Shown: one piece after another, positions 8,114-17,595 of the stretch
Position numbering within the stretch: position 1 is the stretch's first letter
How the letters are laid out: each line of letters opens with the position of its first letter
NCBI RefSeq assembly: GCF_000963005.1
Contig: NZ_JZHZ01000007.1
Coordinates: forward strand, 2,836,621-2,900,620
Direction: 5' to 3'
DNA length: 64,000 nt
Source of the DNA: Xanthomonas sp. GPE 39
GTDB lineage: Bacteria; Pseudomonadota; Gammaproteobacteria; Xanthomonadales; Xanthomonadaceae
Program-made: the position numbers and the translations under genes
The notes under the pieces: model-generated
What the model was told of the DNA's origin: nothing
Databases searched by the model: none
What the model saw: only the letters and a program-made list of their open reading frames with translations

Positions 8114-8343
8114 GTCAGGGCATTCTGCTCGGCAGATGGCAGCCGGTCCAGCCAGGCTGAACCTGGGAGCGGAGGACCAAGACGACGGCAAATGCCGGAG
8201 CGTCGGGTCGGCAGGCGGACGAAGGTCAAGCACGCATGGACGATGAGGCCATCGGGATTTGCCGAGGATAGCGCGAATGCCCAGCGCCGGGATCACCCCG
8301 GCGCCGCGCACGCCCACCGACACCGTCTGTGGGCGCTATCAGT

Positions 8344-10272
8344 TCAATGCGCGACTGCGCCGGCCTTGGCCTTGTCCAGCATGTCCTGCACCGACACCGC
8401 GGTGATCGGATGGTATCCAGGCTTGGCCTGGGCGAAGACCTGCTCGGCGAACGCCAGGCCGTCCGGGGTCTTCACCAGCTCCGCGTAGATCGGCAGGATC
8501 AGCCGACGGCGACCGATGCGGGCGATGAATTGCCCAGCCGCCGGGCGCGCATCGAGGTCGCCGCTGCGGATGGCCAGCGGGTACCAGCGCATCGCGATCT
8601 CGCCGTTCGGCGTACCGGTGAAATGGTAGGCCGCGTCGAGCTGCTTGATCTGTTCCAGACTGAGTACAGGCGGCAGGCCACTGAGGAAACGCACCCATTC
8701 CTGCGTGCTCCAGGCATCGGTGATCTGCTTGCCCGGCAACGTGCCACTACCATTCCAGGCGATGCGTGCGGTGTCGACCATCGTGAAATTGCGCGAGCGC
8801 GCCTTCTGTGCGAAAGCGGGAATACCCGGCTCGTCCAGCCACGCATGCAACTCCTTCTCACTCACCACGCCCGGCTTCTTGGCCAGCAAATGGGTTTTCA
8901 GATAATCGACGAATTGGTCGGTGTTGGCACTCTGGAAAGCGTGGTCATCGAACCAACCGCGCAGGAACGCATCGAACGTGTCGCGACCGAAACGTTGCTC
9001 CAGAAATTGCAGGAACCAAGCACCTTTGACATAGGCAATCTGACTCAGAGCATCGTCTGGATCGCGCTCGGTCAGCGCTGGCAGCGCCAGCAGTTGGTCG
9101 GCCGGACGGATGCCCTGCAGATCGGCCAGTAAATCGGTTTGGTCGATCTGGCGCTCCATCTCGGCCGCTTCGGCACCGTACAGCGCTTCGGTGATGCGTG
9201 CCTGTACATAGGTGGTGAATCCTTCGTTGAGCCAGATATCTTTCCAACTGGCATTGGTCACCAGGTTGCCGGACCAGCTATGTGCCAGTTCGTGCGCGAT
9301 CAGCGACACCAGCGACTTGTCGCCGACAATCACGGTCGGCGTGGCGAAAGTCAGACGCGGATTCTCCATGCCACCGAACGGGAACGACGGCGGCAACACC
9401 AGCATGTCGTAGCGGCCCCAGCGATACGGGCCGTACAGCGTCTCGGCGGTGACGATCATTTTTTCGGTGTCTTCAAATTCCTTGGCCGCCTTGTCGGCCA
9501 TCGCCGGTTCGGCCCACACGCCAGAACGTGCGGAGATCGGCTTGAACACCAAGTCACCAGCGGCGATGGCGAGTAAATAAGACGGGATCGGCTGCGGCAT
9601 CTTGAACGTGTAGTCGCCGTCGCGCACCGCGTTCGGATCGTTGTCGGCGCTCATCAACACCATCACGTCCGGACGCGAGACCACATGCGCGCTGTAGGTG
9701 AAGCGCACGCTCGGCGTGTCCTGCAACGGCACCCACGAGCGTGCGTGGATGGCTTGCGACTGGCTGAACATAAAGGGCAGCTTTTTGCCCTCGGTCATCG
9801 CCGGCTCCAGCCACTGCAAGCCGGAGGCAGTGGCGGAGGTGTGGTAGGCGATGGTGATCTTCTGTGGCCGGTTCGGCGCATCGATCGTCAGCTTGCTGCC
9901 GTAGATCGGGTTGGCCGGCGCCAGCGCGTACTGCAGCGGCGCCAGATCGCCCTTGCCATCGTCGGCCTGCACCTTCTCGATGGTCAGCTCGCGGGTATCC
10001 AGGACCAGTTGTTTGGCGTTGCGATCCTTCCAGTCCAAGGTGTAGGTCGCGGTGCCGCCGATCTGCTTGTGGTCGAAATCCAGCTTGAGATCCAGCGCCA
10101 GATCCTTGATGACGACCTTGGAGGGCTCGGCATACGAGGTCTCGTCGTGGCTGCGATCCACGCGCGGCGCGGCGGCAGGGGTTGCGGGAGCGGCGGCGGC
10201 AGGAGTCTGGTCGTTGGAACAGCCCGCCACGCCGATCGCGACAGTCAAGGTCAACAGCAAGGGAGATCGCAT
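8344..10272 (-). CDS. M1-family zinc aminopeptidase, lipoprotein
   Basis: A 642-residue peptidase. The start at 10272 gives MRSPLLLTLTVAIGVAGC, a signal peptide with lipobox VAGC; an Ala/Pro-rich linker follows. The catalytic domain has the exopeptidase motif PFGGMENP and the zinc site HELAHSWSGNLVTNASW with NEGFTTY (HExxH-x18-E). The C-terminal helical domain is of the leukotriene A4 hydrolase/cold-active aminopeptidase type. It would trim N-terminal residues of peptides in the periplasm or at the outer membrane. It is a single gene, separate from its neighbours. Confidence 0.92.
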   Translation of the reverse strand: MRSPLLLTLTVAIGVAGCSNDQTPAAAAPATPAAAPRVDRSHDETSYAEPSKVVIKDLALDLKLDFDHKQIGGTATYTLDWKDRNAKQLVLDTRELTIEKVQADDGKGDLAPLQYALAPANPIYGSKLTIDAPNRPQKITIAYHTSATASGLQWLEPAMTEGKKLPFMFSQSQAIHARSWVPLQDTPSVRFTYSAHVVSRPDVMVLMSADNDPNAVRDGDYTFKMPQPIPSYLLAIAAGDLVFKPISARSGVWAEPAMADKAAKEFEDTEKMIVTAETLYGPYRWGRYDMLVLPPSFPFGGMENPRLTFATPTVIVGDKSLVSLIAHELAHSWSGNLVTNASWKDIWLNEGFTTYVQARITEALYGAEAAEMERQIDQTDLLADLQGIRPADQLLALPALTERDPDDALSQIAYVKGAWFLQFLEQRFGRDTFDAFLRGWFDDHAFQSANTDQFVDYLKTHLLAKKPGVVSEKELHAWLDEPGIPAFAQKARSRNFTMVDTARIAWNGSGTLPGKQITDAWSTQEWVRFLSGLPPVLSLEQIKQLDAAYHFTGTPNGEIAMRWYPLAIRSGDLDARPAAGQFIARIGRRRLILPIYAELVKTPDGLAFAEQVFAQAKPGYHPITAVSVQDMLDKAKAGAVAH

Positions 10273-10357
10273 ACAGGCCACCGCATCGGGCAAAACCGGA
10301 TTCTAACGCAGCCCGCCCGCATGCCGTGCGGCACCCAATTGGGCGCATGCCACCCCG

Positions 10358-11077
10358 TTAGGTCGATAACTCCTGTGCGTGCCAGCTTGTCGGCAACGCC
10401 AGGAAATCGCGCTCCTGCCATTGCGCATGTTCAAGGTATTCCTCGGCAATGCCACGAATCAGTTGCTGTTTCATCTCATCTCCCATGGACAGCAGCTCGG
10501 CGACCGGCAAATTCCGGCGTCGCGCGAAACGGATCGCATACCGATATCCGTCGACATCCTCAAGGATCGGGCGCAGCGCAGGATCGGGCCATAGCGCCAC
10601 CAGTTCTTCCAGCAACGAGGAGCCCTCCTCCTGCCGCGTGCGCAGCATCTGCTCGACGCGGCGCAGCGCCCTGCCGAGGAACGCGGCAGGATCGCCCATG
10701 CGCAATCTGCGCGAATGCCACTGCCAACCGCTCGCCCAGTGCGGATCGATGATCATGCGATTGATCAGCGAAATCGACCCTCCCTCCAGGATCACGCCGC
10801 CAGCAGCGCTGTGCCGGTCAACCATATCCTTGAGTAAGGCGTGCGCCTCATCCGCTGCGATGATGCCCTCGCGCACCGCGCGCGAGGCGAGATAGATCCT
10901 GCGAGTGCCGCGCAGCTCTGACGACAACGGACGCCCGCTGCCGGTCGCCAGTTCGGGATAGCACTGAATGCGATCCAGCGCGATGACCGGCCATCCGGTC
11001 TGCTCAGCCAACGCCACGGCGAGCGCAGTCTTGCCGCTGCAAGTCGGCCCCCAGATCAAATGCAACGTCCCGCTCAT
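10358..11077 (-). CDS. tzs: Adenylate dimethylallyltransferase (cytokinin synthase, Tzs/Ipt type)
   Basis: A 239-residue enzyme that closely follows Agrobacterium Tzs/Tmr from end to end. It has P-loop GPTCSGKT (residues 10-17), ALDRIQCYPELATGSGRP with Asp35, TRRIYL, LEGGSISL, ILEDVDGYRYAIRFAR and EEYLEHAQWQERDF. These enzymes join a C5 prenyl diphosphate to AMP, the first step of bacterial cytokinin synthesis. By eye, Asp176 and His217 correspond to residues reported to set Tzs prenyl-donor choice. It is far from tRNA prenyltransferase MiaA in motif pattern and is shorter. The start at 11077 overlaps the upstream gene stop (ATGA). No LOG-type phosphoribohydrolase is in the window. Confidence 0.9.
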   Translation of the reverse strand: MSGTLHLIWGPTCSGKTALAVALAEQTGWPVIALDRIQCYPELATGSGRPLSSELRGTRRIYLASRAVREGIIAADEAHALLKDMVDRHSAAGGVILEGGSISLINRMIIDPHWASGWQWHSRRLRMGDPAAFLGRALRRVEQMLRTRQEEGSSLLEELVALWPDPALRPILEDVDGYRYAIRFARRRNLPVAELLSMGDEMKQQLIRGIAEEYLEHAQWQERDFLALPTSWHAQELST

Positions 11078-11661
11078 CGCTCGCCGGTCTCTTCCAGGCA
11101 TGGCCTGTGCGTAAGCGCATCGCCCGACCGGGCACAGGTATGCATGTAGTTGGCAATCAAGTTGACCGCATGCTCACGGATTCCCTCCCTCCAGCCCGAG
11201 GACAGGATCAGACCACTGCGCTGCTCCTCGGCGTGCATATAAGGTGTTTCCCATTCGATCCGGACAGCAGCGTCGGTGCATTCCTCAAGCTCTCGACCCA
11301 ACGCTTGCCCTTCGCATCGATATAGAAGACACGTTCGCACGCCTTGCCGGACTAGTGCATTGAAGTGCTCTGCTCGTGCGATTAATACGTCCCCCGCCAC
11401 CAACGGCATGGACGAATAGAAGCAAGCGATATCGGAGGAGCGGAAGCACGGATCGGATTGTGCATCGCCATCGCCTATCAAAAAAAACCGATTGCCGCTC
11501 GCAAGGCTGAATTTCAGCAGGCCAGTCTGCGGCAGACCCAACATTAACGGTGTTAACTGGCCGCAAAGAGCGGTGAATTCGAAGTCCTCGAAACCAAGGA
11601 CATCCATCAGTGCCAGCCATTCAAAGGTATCGCGGCTACCGCATTCAGGAGAAATCGCCAT
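11074..11661 (-). CDS. Unknown protein coupled to the cytokinin synthase gene
   Basis: A 195-residue soluble protein with no signal peptide or membrane helix and no recognised family. It contains eight Cys and several acidic/aromatic patches (TPYMHAEEQRSG, SGWREGIREHAVNL). Its stop overlaps the start of the isopentenyltransferase in an ATGA, so the two proteins are made together. Nothing in the sequence identifies an enzyme. Because it is upstream and coupled, it may supply, modify or control the cytokinin product. That is inference from position only. Confidence 0.7.
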   Translation of the reverse strand: MAISPECGSRDTFEWLALMDVLGFEDFEFTALCGQLTPLMLGLPQTGLLKFSLASGNRFFLIGDGDAQSDPCFRSSDIACFYSSMPLVAGDVLIARAEHFNALVRQGVRTCLLYRCEGQALGRELEECTDAAVRIEWETPYMHAEEQRSGLILSSGWREGIREHAVNLIANYMHTCARSGDALTHRPCLEETGER

Positions 11662-12215
11662 TCGCCACCAACCATCCCGATAAATCTAGACAGAAGAAAC
11701 GTATTGCGAAACGCATCGACTACAACAGCTTGCACACCATGCCGAGGGAACTATTCTTCAAAGAAATGCGTTTCAAAATCATGAAATCGACTCACCATCT
11801 TACAGCAGCCTCTATATTGCTTAGAGTGGTTAACAAAACCTCGCCCGTCGCTGTCGGGTAGGTGCGCACAGCGCGCAGAAAGGTTGTGTAAAGAGGGACA
11901 TAAGATTGCGCGTTGCCCGCGCAACGTCCATCTACGGCACAGTCGTTTTGTTAACGACTCTTAATGTATTTATTGATGACGCGTGAATTATTCGATCATT
12001 ATACCACTGATCGATCCGATGCAAATTCAGTAATATTAAGCTTCACATGGCGATGCGAGGCACGGCATGCCGTAAACCAACGCATCCGCCAAGACTCAAT
12101 CAGTCAGGCCAATGTTGGGCGGTCTGGCCACTACCTTGAACGCCTTCTGGATGCACAACTGCGCAGGCAGACGCCACAGCGACGCGACGCATTCGCCACC
12201 AGCAAAATGATAGGC
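11662..12215. other. 554-bp intergenic region with one MITE-like repeat
   Basis: This region is A+T-richer than its surroundings and holds no convincing gene. It should contain the promoter of the two-gene cytokinin unit (near 11662-11760) and carries repeat copy A at 11821-11963. The remainder up to ubiE shows no recognised motif. Confidence 0.6.
11821..11963 (+). repeat. MITE-like 140-bp repeat, copy A
   Basis: Terminal inverted repeats GAGTGGTTAACAAAAC (11824-11839) and GTTTTGTTAACGACTC (11945-11960) differ at one position and are flanked on both sides by TTA, a possible 3-bp target duplication. The interior shares the word pattern GTCGCTGTCGGG-TAGGTGCGCACAG with copies B and C. It has no coding capacity. 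Size and ends fit a non-autonomous element mobilised by an IS5-type transposase. Confidence 0.75.
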
Positions 12216-12977
12216 TCAGATCTTATAGCCGGAATGGATCGCCACGATTCCACCCGTCATATTCTTGTAGTGACTGCGGGCAAAGCCGGCCTCTTCCATC
12301 ATCGCTTTCAACGGCTCCTGCGGCGGATGCTTGCGGATACTTTCAGCCAGGTACTGGTAGCTCTCGGCATCCTTGGCGAACAATTTACCCAGCCGCGGCA
12401 GCACCTTGAACGAGTGGAAGTCGTAAAGCGGCTTGAACCAATCGACGGTGACCTCTGAGAACTCCAACACCCGCACTTGTCCGCCAACCTTGAGGACACG
12501 GTACATCTCGCGCAATGCCGCGTCCTTGTCGGTCACGTTGCGCAGACCGAAGGCGATGGTGACCAGATCGAAGCACTGGTCCGGGAACGGCAGCGCCTCG
12601 GCATTGCATTGCACATACTCCAGGCCAGCCACCAAGCCACGATTGGTCAGCCGGTCGCGCCCCACCGACAACATGCCGGCGTTGATGTCGCCAAGCACCA
12701 CCGCGCCGTCGCTGCCGACGCGCTCCTTGAGCAGCGCGGCGATATCGCCAGTGCCGCCCGCCAGATCGAGGACGCGGTCGCCCGGTTTGACCTGGGCTGT
12801 GGCCACGAAATAACGCTTCCACACCCGATGAATGCCCAGACTCATCAGATCGTTCATCAGATCGTAATTGCCCGCGACCGAGGTGAACACCTCGCCGACC
12901 AGCTTTTGCTTGTCCTTGGCGGCAACGTCGCGGAAACCGAAATGGGTCGTACCAGTGGTGTAAGGAGATTCGCTCAT
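12216..12977 (-). CDS. ubiE: Demethylmenaquinone/2-octaprenyl-benzoquinol methyltransferase UbiE
   Basis: A 253-residue SAM-dependent C-methyltransferase. It has an N-terminal [12 protein letters not shown] segment, the UbiE signature [21 protein letters not shown] motif [13 protein letters not shown], the motif around [27 protein letters not shown], and the C-terminal signature [15 protein letters not shown]. It methylates the ring of ubiquinone (and menaquinone) precursors at the inner membrane. Length and motifs are normal for the family. It stands alone on the minus strand. Confidence 0.96.
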   Translation of the reverse strand: MSESPYTTGTTHFGFRDVAAKDKQKLVGEVFTSVAGNYDLMNDLMSLGIHRVWKRYFVATAQVKPGDRVLDLAGGTGDIAALLKERVGSDGAVVLGDINAGMLSVGRDRLTNRGLVAGLEYVQCNAEALPFPDQCFDLVTIAFGLRNVTDKDAALREMYRVLKVGGQVRVLEFSEVTVDWFKPLYDFHSFKVLPRLGKLFAKDAESYQYLAESIRKHPPQEPLKAMMEEAGFARSHYKNMTGGIVAIHSGYKI

Positions 12978-13342
12978 GCCCGGGATTATCGCACTGCCAG
13001 CCGTTCTATGGTGGTCGTGGCGTTGGCAAGATCGGCACCTTGGCAATCCGGCCGATGTGACACGGATCCCCCCACGCAGTTGCCGACACGCCCCCTGAGC
13101 ACTCTGGACCTGATGTGACGCAAACCACAGCCTGATGCGCGTCATGGACCACCCCTCCTGCAAGCAATGGCTCTCATGCCGGGACAATCGCTACGCGCCG
13201 TACCGCGGCACATCCATCCCAACGCATCTTTCACTTTGCAACGCCAGAGCGCGGCAGACACCACCCCAGACACAGCAGATTCATCCGCAAGCAATCCCTG
13301 CATGATCGAATGAATTTCCTTGTCCAGGCTTGGAGATCCAAG
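12978..13342. other. 365-bp intergenic region between divergent genes
   Basis: This gap lies between the divergent ubiE and DUF2252 genes and should hold both promoters. No gene, repeat or RNA structure was recognised. Confidence 0.5.
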
Positions 13343-14707
13343 ATGTCCGCCCGCAGACCACTTTGGTTATTGATCGGCATGACCCTCGCCACAAGCAGTT
13401 GCGATGCGCTGGAAGCCAGCAAACGCGACGCATGGGTGGTGCAGCAGATCTACAACGACAACCATCCCTATGCCGCGCAACACGGCGAACTGGATACCAA
13501 GATGGCAAAGATGGCCGCAAGCGCCTACGCCTTCTATCGCGGCACCGACACCATCTTCTATCACGACATGAAGCGCTTGCCGTGTTCGCCGTGGACATCT
13601 CCGCAGACCAGCTACACCTGGCTCAACGGCGACGCGCACATCAACAACTTCGATGCGGCACGTAACAGCAACGGCGTGGCCGCCTTCAAAGTCTCCGACT
13701 TCGACGAAGGCCATCTCGGCCAGTACATCTGGGACCTGCGCCGGCTGGCGGCGAGCATGGTGCTGGCCGGACGCGACAACGGCCTGTCCGACAGCGACAT
13801 CGGCAATGCGATTGACACCATGGTCGGCGCCTACATGGACAAGATCCGCCAGTTCAGTGGCAGCGATGCGGAAAAGAGCTTCCAGTTGACCAAGGACAAC
13901 ACCAGCGGCGCCGTTGCCAAGATCATCGACAAGGCCGATGGCAAGAGTCGCGACAAGTTACTGTCCAAGTACACCGAGGTCAGCGATGGCAAGCGCACGT
14001 TCCAGACGCTGAAAGATCTGGTCGCCGTGGACAATGCCACTACCACGGCAGTCGCAGCGGCAATGCCTGGCTACATCGACTCGATCTCCACCTCCGAACG
14101 TTATCCATCCAGCTACTACACGATCAAAGACGTGCGTCAGAAGCTGGGCTCTGGCGTCGGCAGCCTCGGTCGGCTGCGTCTGTATGTGCTGATCGAAGGC
14201 CCCACAACCTCCACCGACGATGATGTCATCCTGGAATGGAAGCAGGAAGCCAGCAGTGCGGTGGCAATCGCCGCGCCATGGCAGATGCCCGCTTTCACCT
14301 ATGACAACAACGAAGGCGCGCGTGTAGCGCGCACCGCCAAAGCGCAGACCATCGCCGCCGACGTGCTGATCGGCTACACCTGGCTCAACGGCACGTCGTT
14401 CTACGTGCACGAAAAATCGCCGTTCCAGGAAGACTTCGATCCGAGCATGCTCAACAGCACCGACACGTTCGCCACCGCAGCGATTTATGCAGGGCAAGCA
14501 CTGGCCTCGGCACATGCGTTGGCCGACCGGGACAACAACCCCAAGATGGTGCCTTACAACATCGACAAGCAAATCGACAAAGCCGTCACCAGCACAAGCG
14601 GGCTGAAGTGGGAGCTGCGCCGGTTCGCATTCGATTATGCCGCGCAGGTGCAATTGGATTGGCAATCCTTCGTGGCCGCGTACAAGGCAGGGACACCGCT
14701 GTACTAG
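13343..14707 (+). CDS. DUF2252 family protein, exported
   Basis: A 454-residue protein with an N-terminal hydrophobic segment (RPLWLLIGMTLATSSC) that looks like a signal peptide, then a DUF2252 domain. Visible family landmarks are DMKRLPCSPW, WLNGDAHINNFDA and FKVSDFDEGHLGQYIWDLRRLA, a kinase-like nucleotide-binding pattern with conserved Asp residues. The start at 13343 is preferred over the ATG at 13310 because GGAG lies just upstream. The biochemical role of the family is unsettled. The stop codon at 14705 directly abuts repeat copy C. Confidence 0.85.
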   Translation: MSARRPLWLLIGMTLATSSCDALEASKRDAWVVQQIYNDNHPYAAQHGELDTKMAKMAASAYAFYRGTDTIFYHDMKRLPCSPWTSPQTSYTWLNGDAHINNFDAARNSNGVAAFKVSDFDEGHLGQYIWDLRRLAASMVLAGRDNGLSDSDIGNAIDTMVGAYMDKIRQFSGSDAEKSFQLTKDNTSGAVAKIIDKADGKSRDKLLSKYTEVSDGKRTFQTLKDLVAVDNATTTAVAAAMPGYIDSISTSERYPSSYYTIKDVRQKLGSGVGSLGRLRLYVLIEGPTTSTDDDVILEWKQEASSAVAIAAPWQMPAFTYDNNEGARVARTAKAQTIAADVLIGYTWLNGTSFYVHEKSPFQEDFDPSMLNSTDTFATAAIYAGQALASAHALADRDNNPKMVPYNIDKQIDKAVTSTSGLKWELRRFAFDYAAQVQLDWQSFVAAYKAGTPLY

Positions 14708-14846
14708 GAATCGCTAACAAGACGACTGCCTCGCCGCCAGACGGACGCGGGCAGTGCGCGGAATCCTCATGCACCCTGCACACTGCGATTGCTGAGCACT
14801 GTCCGCACCCACCCGGCAGTGACTGGCGAGGTGTTGTTAGCCACGC
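14708..14846 (-). repeat. MITE-like 140-bp repeat, copy C (inverted)
   Basis: The ends are GAATCGCTAACAAGAC (14708-14723) and GTGTTGTTAGCCACGC (14831-14846), and the interior matches copies A and B when reverse-complemented. It begins at the base after the DUF2252 stop codon, so insertion may have set or preserved the gene's 3' end. The remaining bases up to 15005 hold no gene. Confidence 0.72.
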
Positions 14847-15005
14847 TAATACCGCGCACACAGCGGTGTCGCGCCGCAAATGCCAGGGAGCGGCAAGATG
14901 CACACCATCGGACCTGCCCGCACTGCGAGACAGCGGGCAGCAGCGCACGCCGTCGTGCAACAGGCGTTCTTGCGAACGCTTGCAGCGGCTTGCGCCGCGA
15001 CACGA

Positions 15006-16382
15006 TTACAAGATGTAGCGACTCAGATCCGGATCTTGTACCAGTTCGCCCAGGTGTGCATCGACATAGCCGGCGTCCACGGTGACACTCTCGCCCTCGC
15101 GGTCGGGTGCTTCGTAGCTCAGCCTGTCGAGCAGGCGCTCAAGCACGGTATGCAAGCGCCGCGCGCCGATGTTCTCCTGACGCTCATTGACCAGGAACGC
15201 GATTTCGGCGAGACGGGCGATTGCATCGTCGGTGAAGCGCAGGCTCACGCCCTCGGTCAGCAACAATGCTTCGTATTGCTTGATCAGCGCGGCCTTTGGC
15301 TCGGTGAGGATGCGAATGAAATCGTCCTTTGACAGCGCCGACAACTCCACCCGGATCGGAAAGCGCCCCTGCAACTCCGGGATCAAATCGCTGGGTTTGG
15401 CCAGATGGAACGCGCCCGAAGCGATGAACAGGATGTGGTCGGTCTTGACCGTGCCGTACTTGGTGCTGACGTTGGAACCTTCCACCAGCGGCAACAGATC
15501 GCGCTGCACTCCCTCACGCGAGACGTCACCGCCGGACACGCCGGCTTCGCCGCGCTTGGCGACCTTGTCGATTTCGTCGATGAACACGATGCCATGCTGC
15601 TCGCAGGCATCGATCGCCGCGTCACGCACATCGTCCTCGTTGACCAGCTTGCCGGCTTCTTCCTCGATCAACAGCGGCCGCGCCGCTTTGATGGTGAGCC
15701 GGCGCGACTGCGACTTGCCGCCGCCGAGGTTGGAAAACATGTGCCGCAACTGCTGCCCCATCTCCTCCATGCCTGGCGGGGTCATGATGTCCATGCTGAC
15801 GTTGACCGGCACGTCCAGTTCGATCTCACGCTCATCCAGCTCGCCGGCACGCAACATGCGCCGGAACTTGCTGCGCGTGTCGCCGTCCTGTGCCGATGGT
15901 TCTTGCCGCGCGAGGTCCGGATCAAAACCGATGCCGGCGCTGCGCCGCGGCAGCAGTGCATCCAAGATACGCTCCTCGGCACATTCCTCCGCCTGGGTCC
16001 GCACGCGGGCCTTGGCCTGTTCGCGATACAGTTTGACGGCGGTATCGGCCAGATCGCGCACGATCTGCTCCACGTCCTTGCCGACGTAGCCGACTTCGGT
16101 GAAGCGGGTGGCCTCGACCTTGACGAACGGCGCATTGGCCAACGTCGCCAGACGTCGCGCAATCTCGGTCTTGCCGACGCCGGTCGGACCAATCATCAAG
16201 ATGTTCTTCGGCATCACTTCGTTGCGTAGCGCATCGGGTAACTGCATGCGTCGCCAACGGTTACGCAGGGCGATTGCCACCGCGCGCTTGGCGTCGTGCT
16301 GACCGACGATGTGGCGATCCAACTCCTGCACGATCTCGCGCGGAGTCATGGCGGCGGCGGCGGATTCGATCTTGTGCGACAT
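15006..16382 (-). CDS. hslU: HslU, ATPase subunit of the HslUV protease
   Basis: A 458-residue AAA+ unfoldase. Features: [17 protein letters not shown] near the N-terminus, Walker A GPTGVGKT, pore-loop segment [12 protein letters not shown], an I-domain insertion at about residues 110-240, Walker [10 protein letters not shown], and the C-terminal tail DLSRYIL that docks on HslV. It unfolds substrates and feeds them to HslV in the cytoplasm. The start at 16382 is one of three possible; 16403 would add seven residues. It follows hslV after 172 bp. Confidence 0.96.
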   Translation of the reverse strand: MSHKIESAAAAMTPREIVQELDRHIVGQHDAKRAVAIALRNRWRRMQLPDALRNEVMPKNILMIGPTGVGKTEIARRLATLANAPFVKVEATRFTEVGYVGKDVEQIVRDLADTAVKLYREQAKARVRTQAEECAEERILDALLPRRSAGIGFDPDLARQEPSAQDGDTRSKFRRMLRAGELDEREIELDVPVNVSMDIMTPPGMEEMGQQLRHMFSNLGGGKSQSRRLTIKAARPLLIEEEAGKLVNEDDVRDAAIDACEQHGIVFIDEIDKVAKRGEAGVSGGDVSREGVQRDLLPLVEGSNVSTKYGTVKTDHILFIASGAFHLAKPSDLIPELQGRFPIRVELSALSKDDFIRILTEPKAALIKQYEALLLTEGVSLRFTDDAIARLAEIAFLVNERQENIGARRLHTVLERLLDRLSYEAPDREGESVTVDAGYVDAHLGELVQDPDLSRYIL

Positions 16383-16554
16383 GGATGTACTCACGAATGA
16401 CATTGGGAGATCGGCACACGCGACGCTGCACCTGGCTCACCACGCCCTGCGCACGGCGTGTAGCCGACCGATGTGAAAAGAAGCTGCGCAAGAATGCCGC
16501 ACACGCCACAGCACGAATCCGATGGCATCGAGGCAAACCAATGGCGCATGCCGA

Positions 16555-17106
16555 TCACAGCTCTTCGACCACCACGTTGCGGTTGGTATAGATGCAGATG
16601 TCCCCGGCAATGTTCAACGCTTCCACCGCGATGGTTCTGGCGTCAAGGCTGGTATGACCGAGCAGCGCGCGCGCGGCCGACAAGGCATAGGAACCGCCTG
16701 AGCCAATGGCAATGATGCCGTCCTCCGGCTCGATCACATCGCCGGTGCCGCCGATGATTAGCGAGGTTTCCCGGTCGGCCACCGCCAGCAATGCTTCGAG
16801 CTTGCCCAGGCGGCGCTCGGTGCGCCAGTCCTTCGCCAACTCCACTGCCGCGCGGGTCAGTTGGCCGTGCTTTTCCAGCTTGGCCTCGAACAGTTCGAAC
16901 AAGGTGAAGGCATCGGCGGCGGCACCGGCGAAACCAGCCAGCACCTGGCCGTCGCGACCGAGCCGGCGCACCTTGCGGGCATTACCTTTCATCACAGTAT
17001 GGCCCAACGTCACTTGGCCGTCGCCGGCGACGGCGACACGGCCATCGCGGCGCACCGACAAAATCGTAGTGGCGTGGAACACGTTGGGGTTCTGACTGGG
17101 ATCCAT
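16555..17106 (-). CDS. hslV: HslV, peptidase subunit of the HslUV protease
   Basis: A 183-residue threonine peptidase. The precursor begins [20 protein letters not shown], so the catalytic Thr is exposed after removal of about 12 residues, an extension of the kind seen in Xanthomonas. Conserved pieces are [25 protein letters not shown] (in part), [30 protein letters not shown] and the C-terminal NRNVVVEEL. It forms two stacked hexamers capped by HslU. GGAGG lies 4 bp before the ATG. It is upstream of hslU on the same strand. Confidence 0.97.
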   Translation of the reverse strand: MDPSQNPNVFHATTILSVRRDGRVAVAGDGQVTLGHTVMKGNARKVRRLGRDGQVLAGFAGAAADAFTLFELFEAKLEKHGQLTRAAVELAKDWRTERRLGKLEALLAVADRETSLIIGGTGDVIEPEDGIIAIGSGGSYALSAARALLGHTSLDARTIAVEALNIAGDICIYTNRNVVVEEL

Positions 17107-17595
17107 ACGGCCTCCGAAGCGGTGAATGAGTTGTGGGGGCGGGCGACACCGGGTTCAAGCGCTGCCGCTGCCGTCCGCGTCCCCGCACCACGGCAATCCA
17201 CCGACACGACAATACCCACGCCGACAATCATGCCCAGCCCTGAGCCACACCTGCGCGTACAACGCATCGTGCCCCTGACTCGCACTCACTCGCGATAGCG
17301 AGGCCACCGCCGCGCACCCACACGACGAAAGGAATCGACAACATCCCCACTCGCACAATGGCATCGCTGCCTCACTGCTGCTGAGAGCGGCTAACAACAC
17401 CTTGCGAGTCGCTGTCGGCTGGGCGCGGACAGCACGCAGGAACCGCGGTGTCCACGTGGGGACATGAGAATTCCGAGCACTACCGCTCCCGTCCAACGGC
17501 AACGCAGTGGTTTTGTTAGCCGCTCTTAACTACCGCAGCATGCTTGATCGCATGCTTGCGCCACACCAGCGGTAGCGCCGCCAGACATGCAGCGC
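17107..17595. other. 489-bp intergenic region with one MITE-like repeat
   Basis: The promoter region of hslVU is expected near 17107-17250. No coding frame is convincing. Repeat copy B occupies 17385-17525, and nothing else was recognised. Confidence 0.6.
17385..17525 (+). repeat. MITE-like 140-bp repeat, copy B
   Basis: Terminal repeats GAGCGGCTAACAACAC (17385-17400) and GTTTTGTTAGCCGCTC (17510-17525) are inverted copies with two mismatches. The interior words GTCGCTGTCGG, GCGGACAG and CATGAGAATTCCG are shared with copies A and/or C. It is in the same orientation as copy A and has no coding capacity. Confidence 0.75.
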
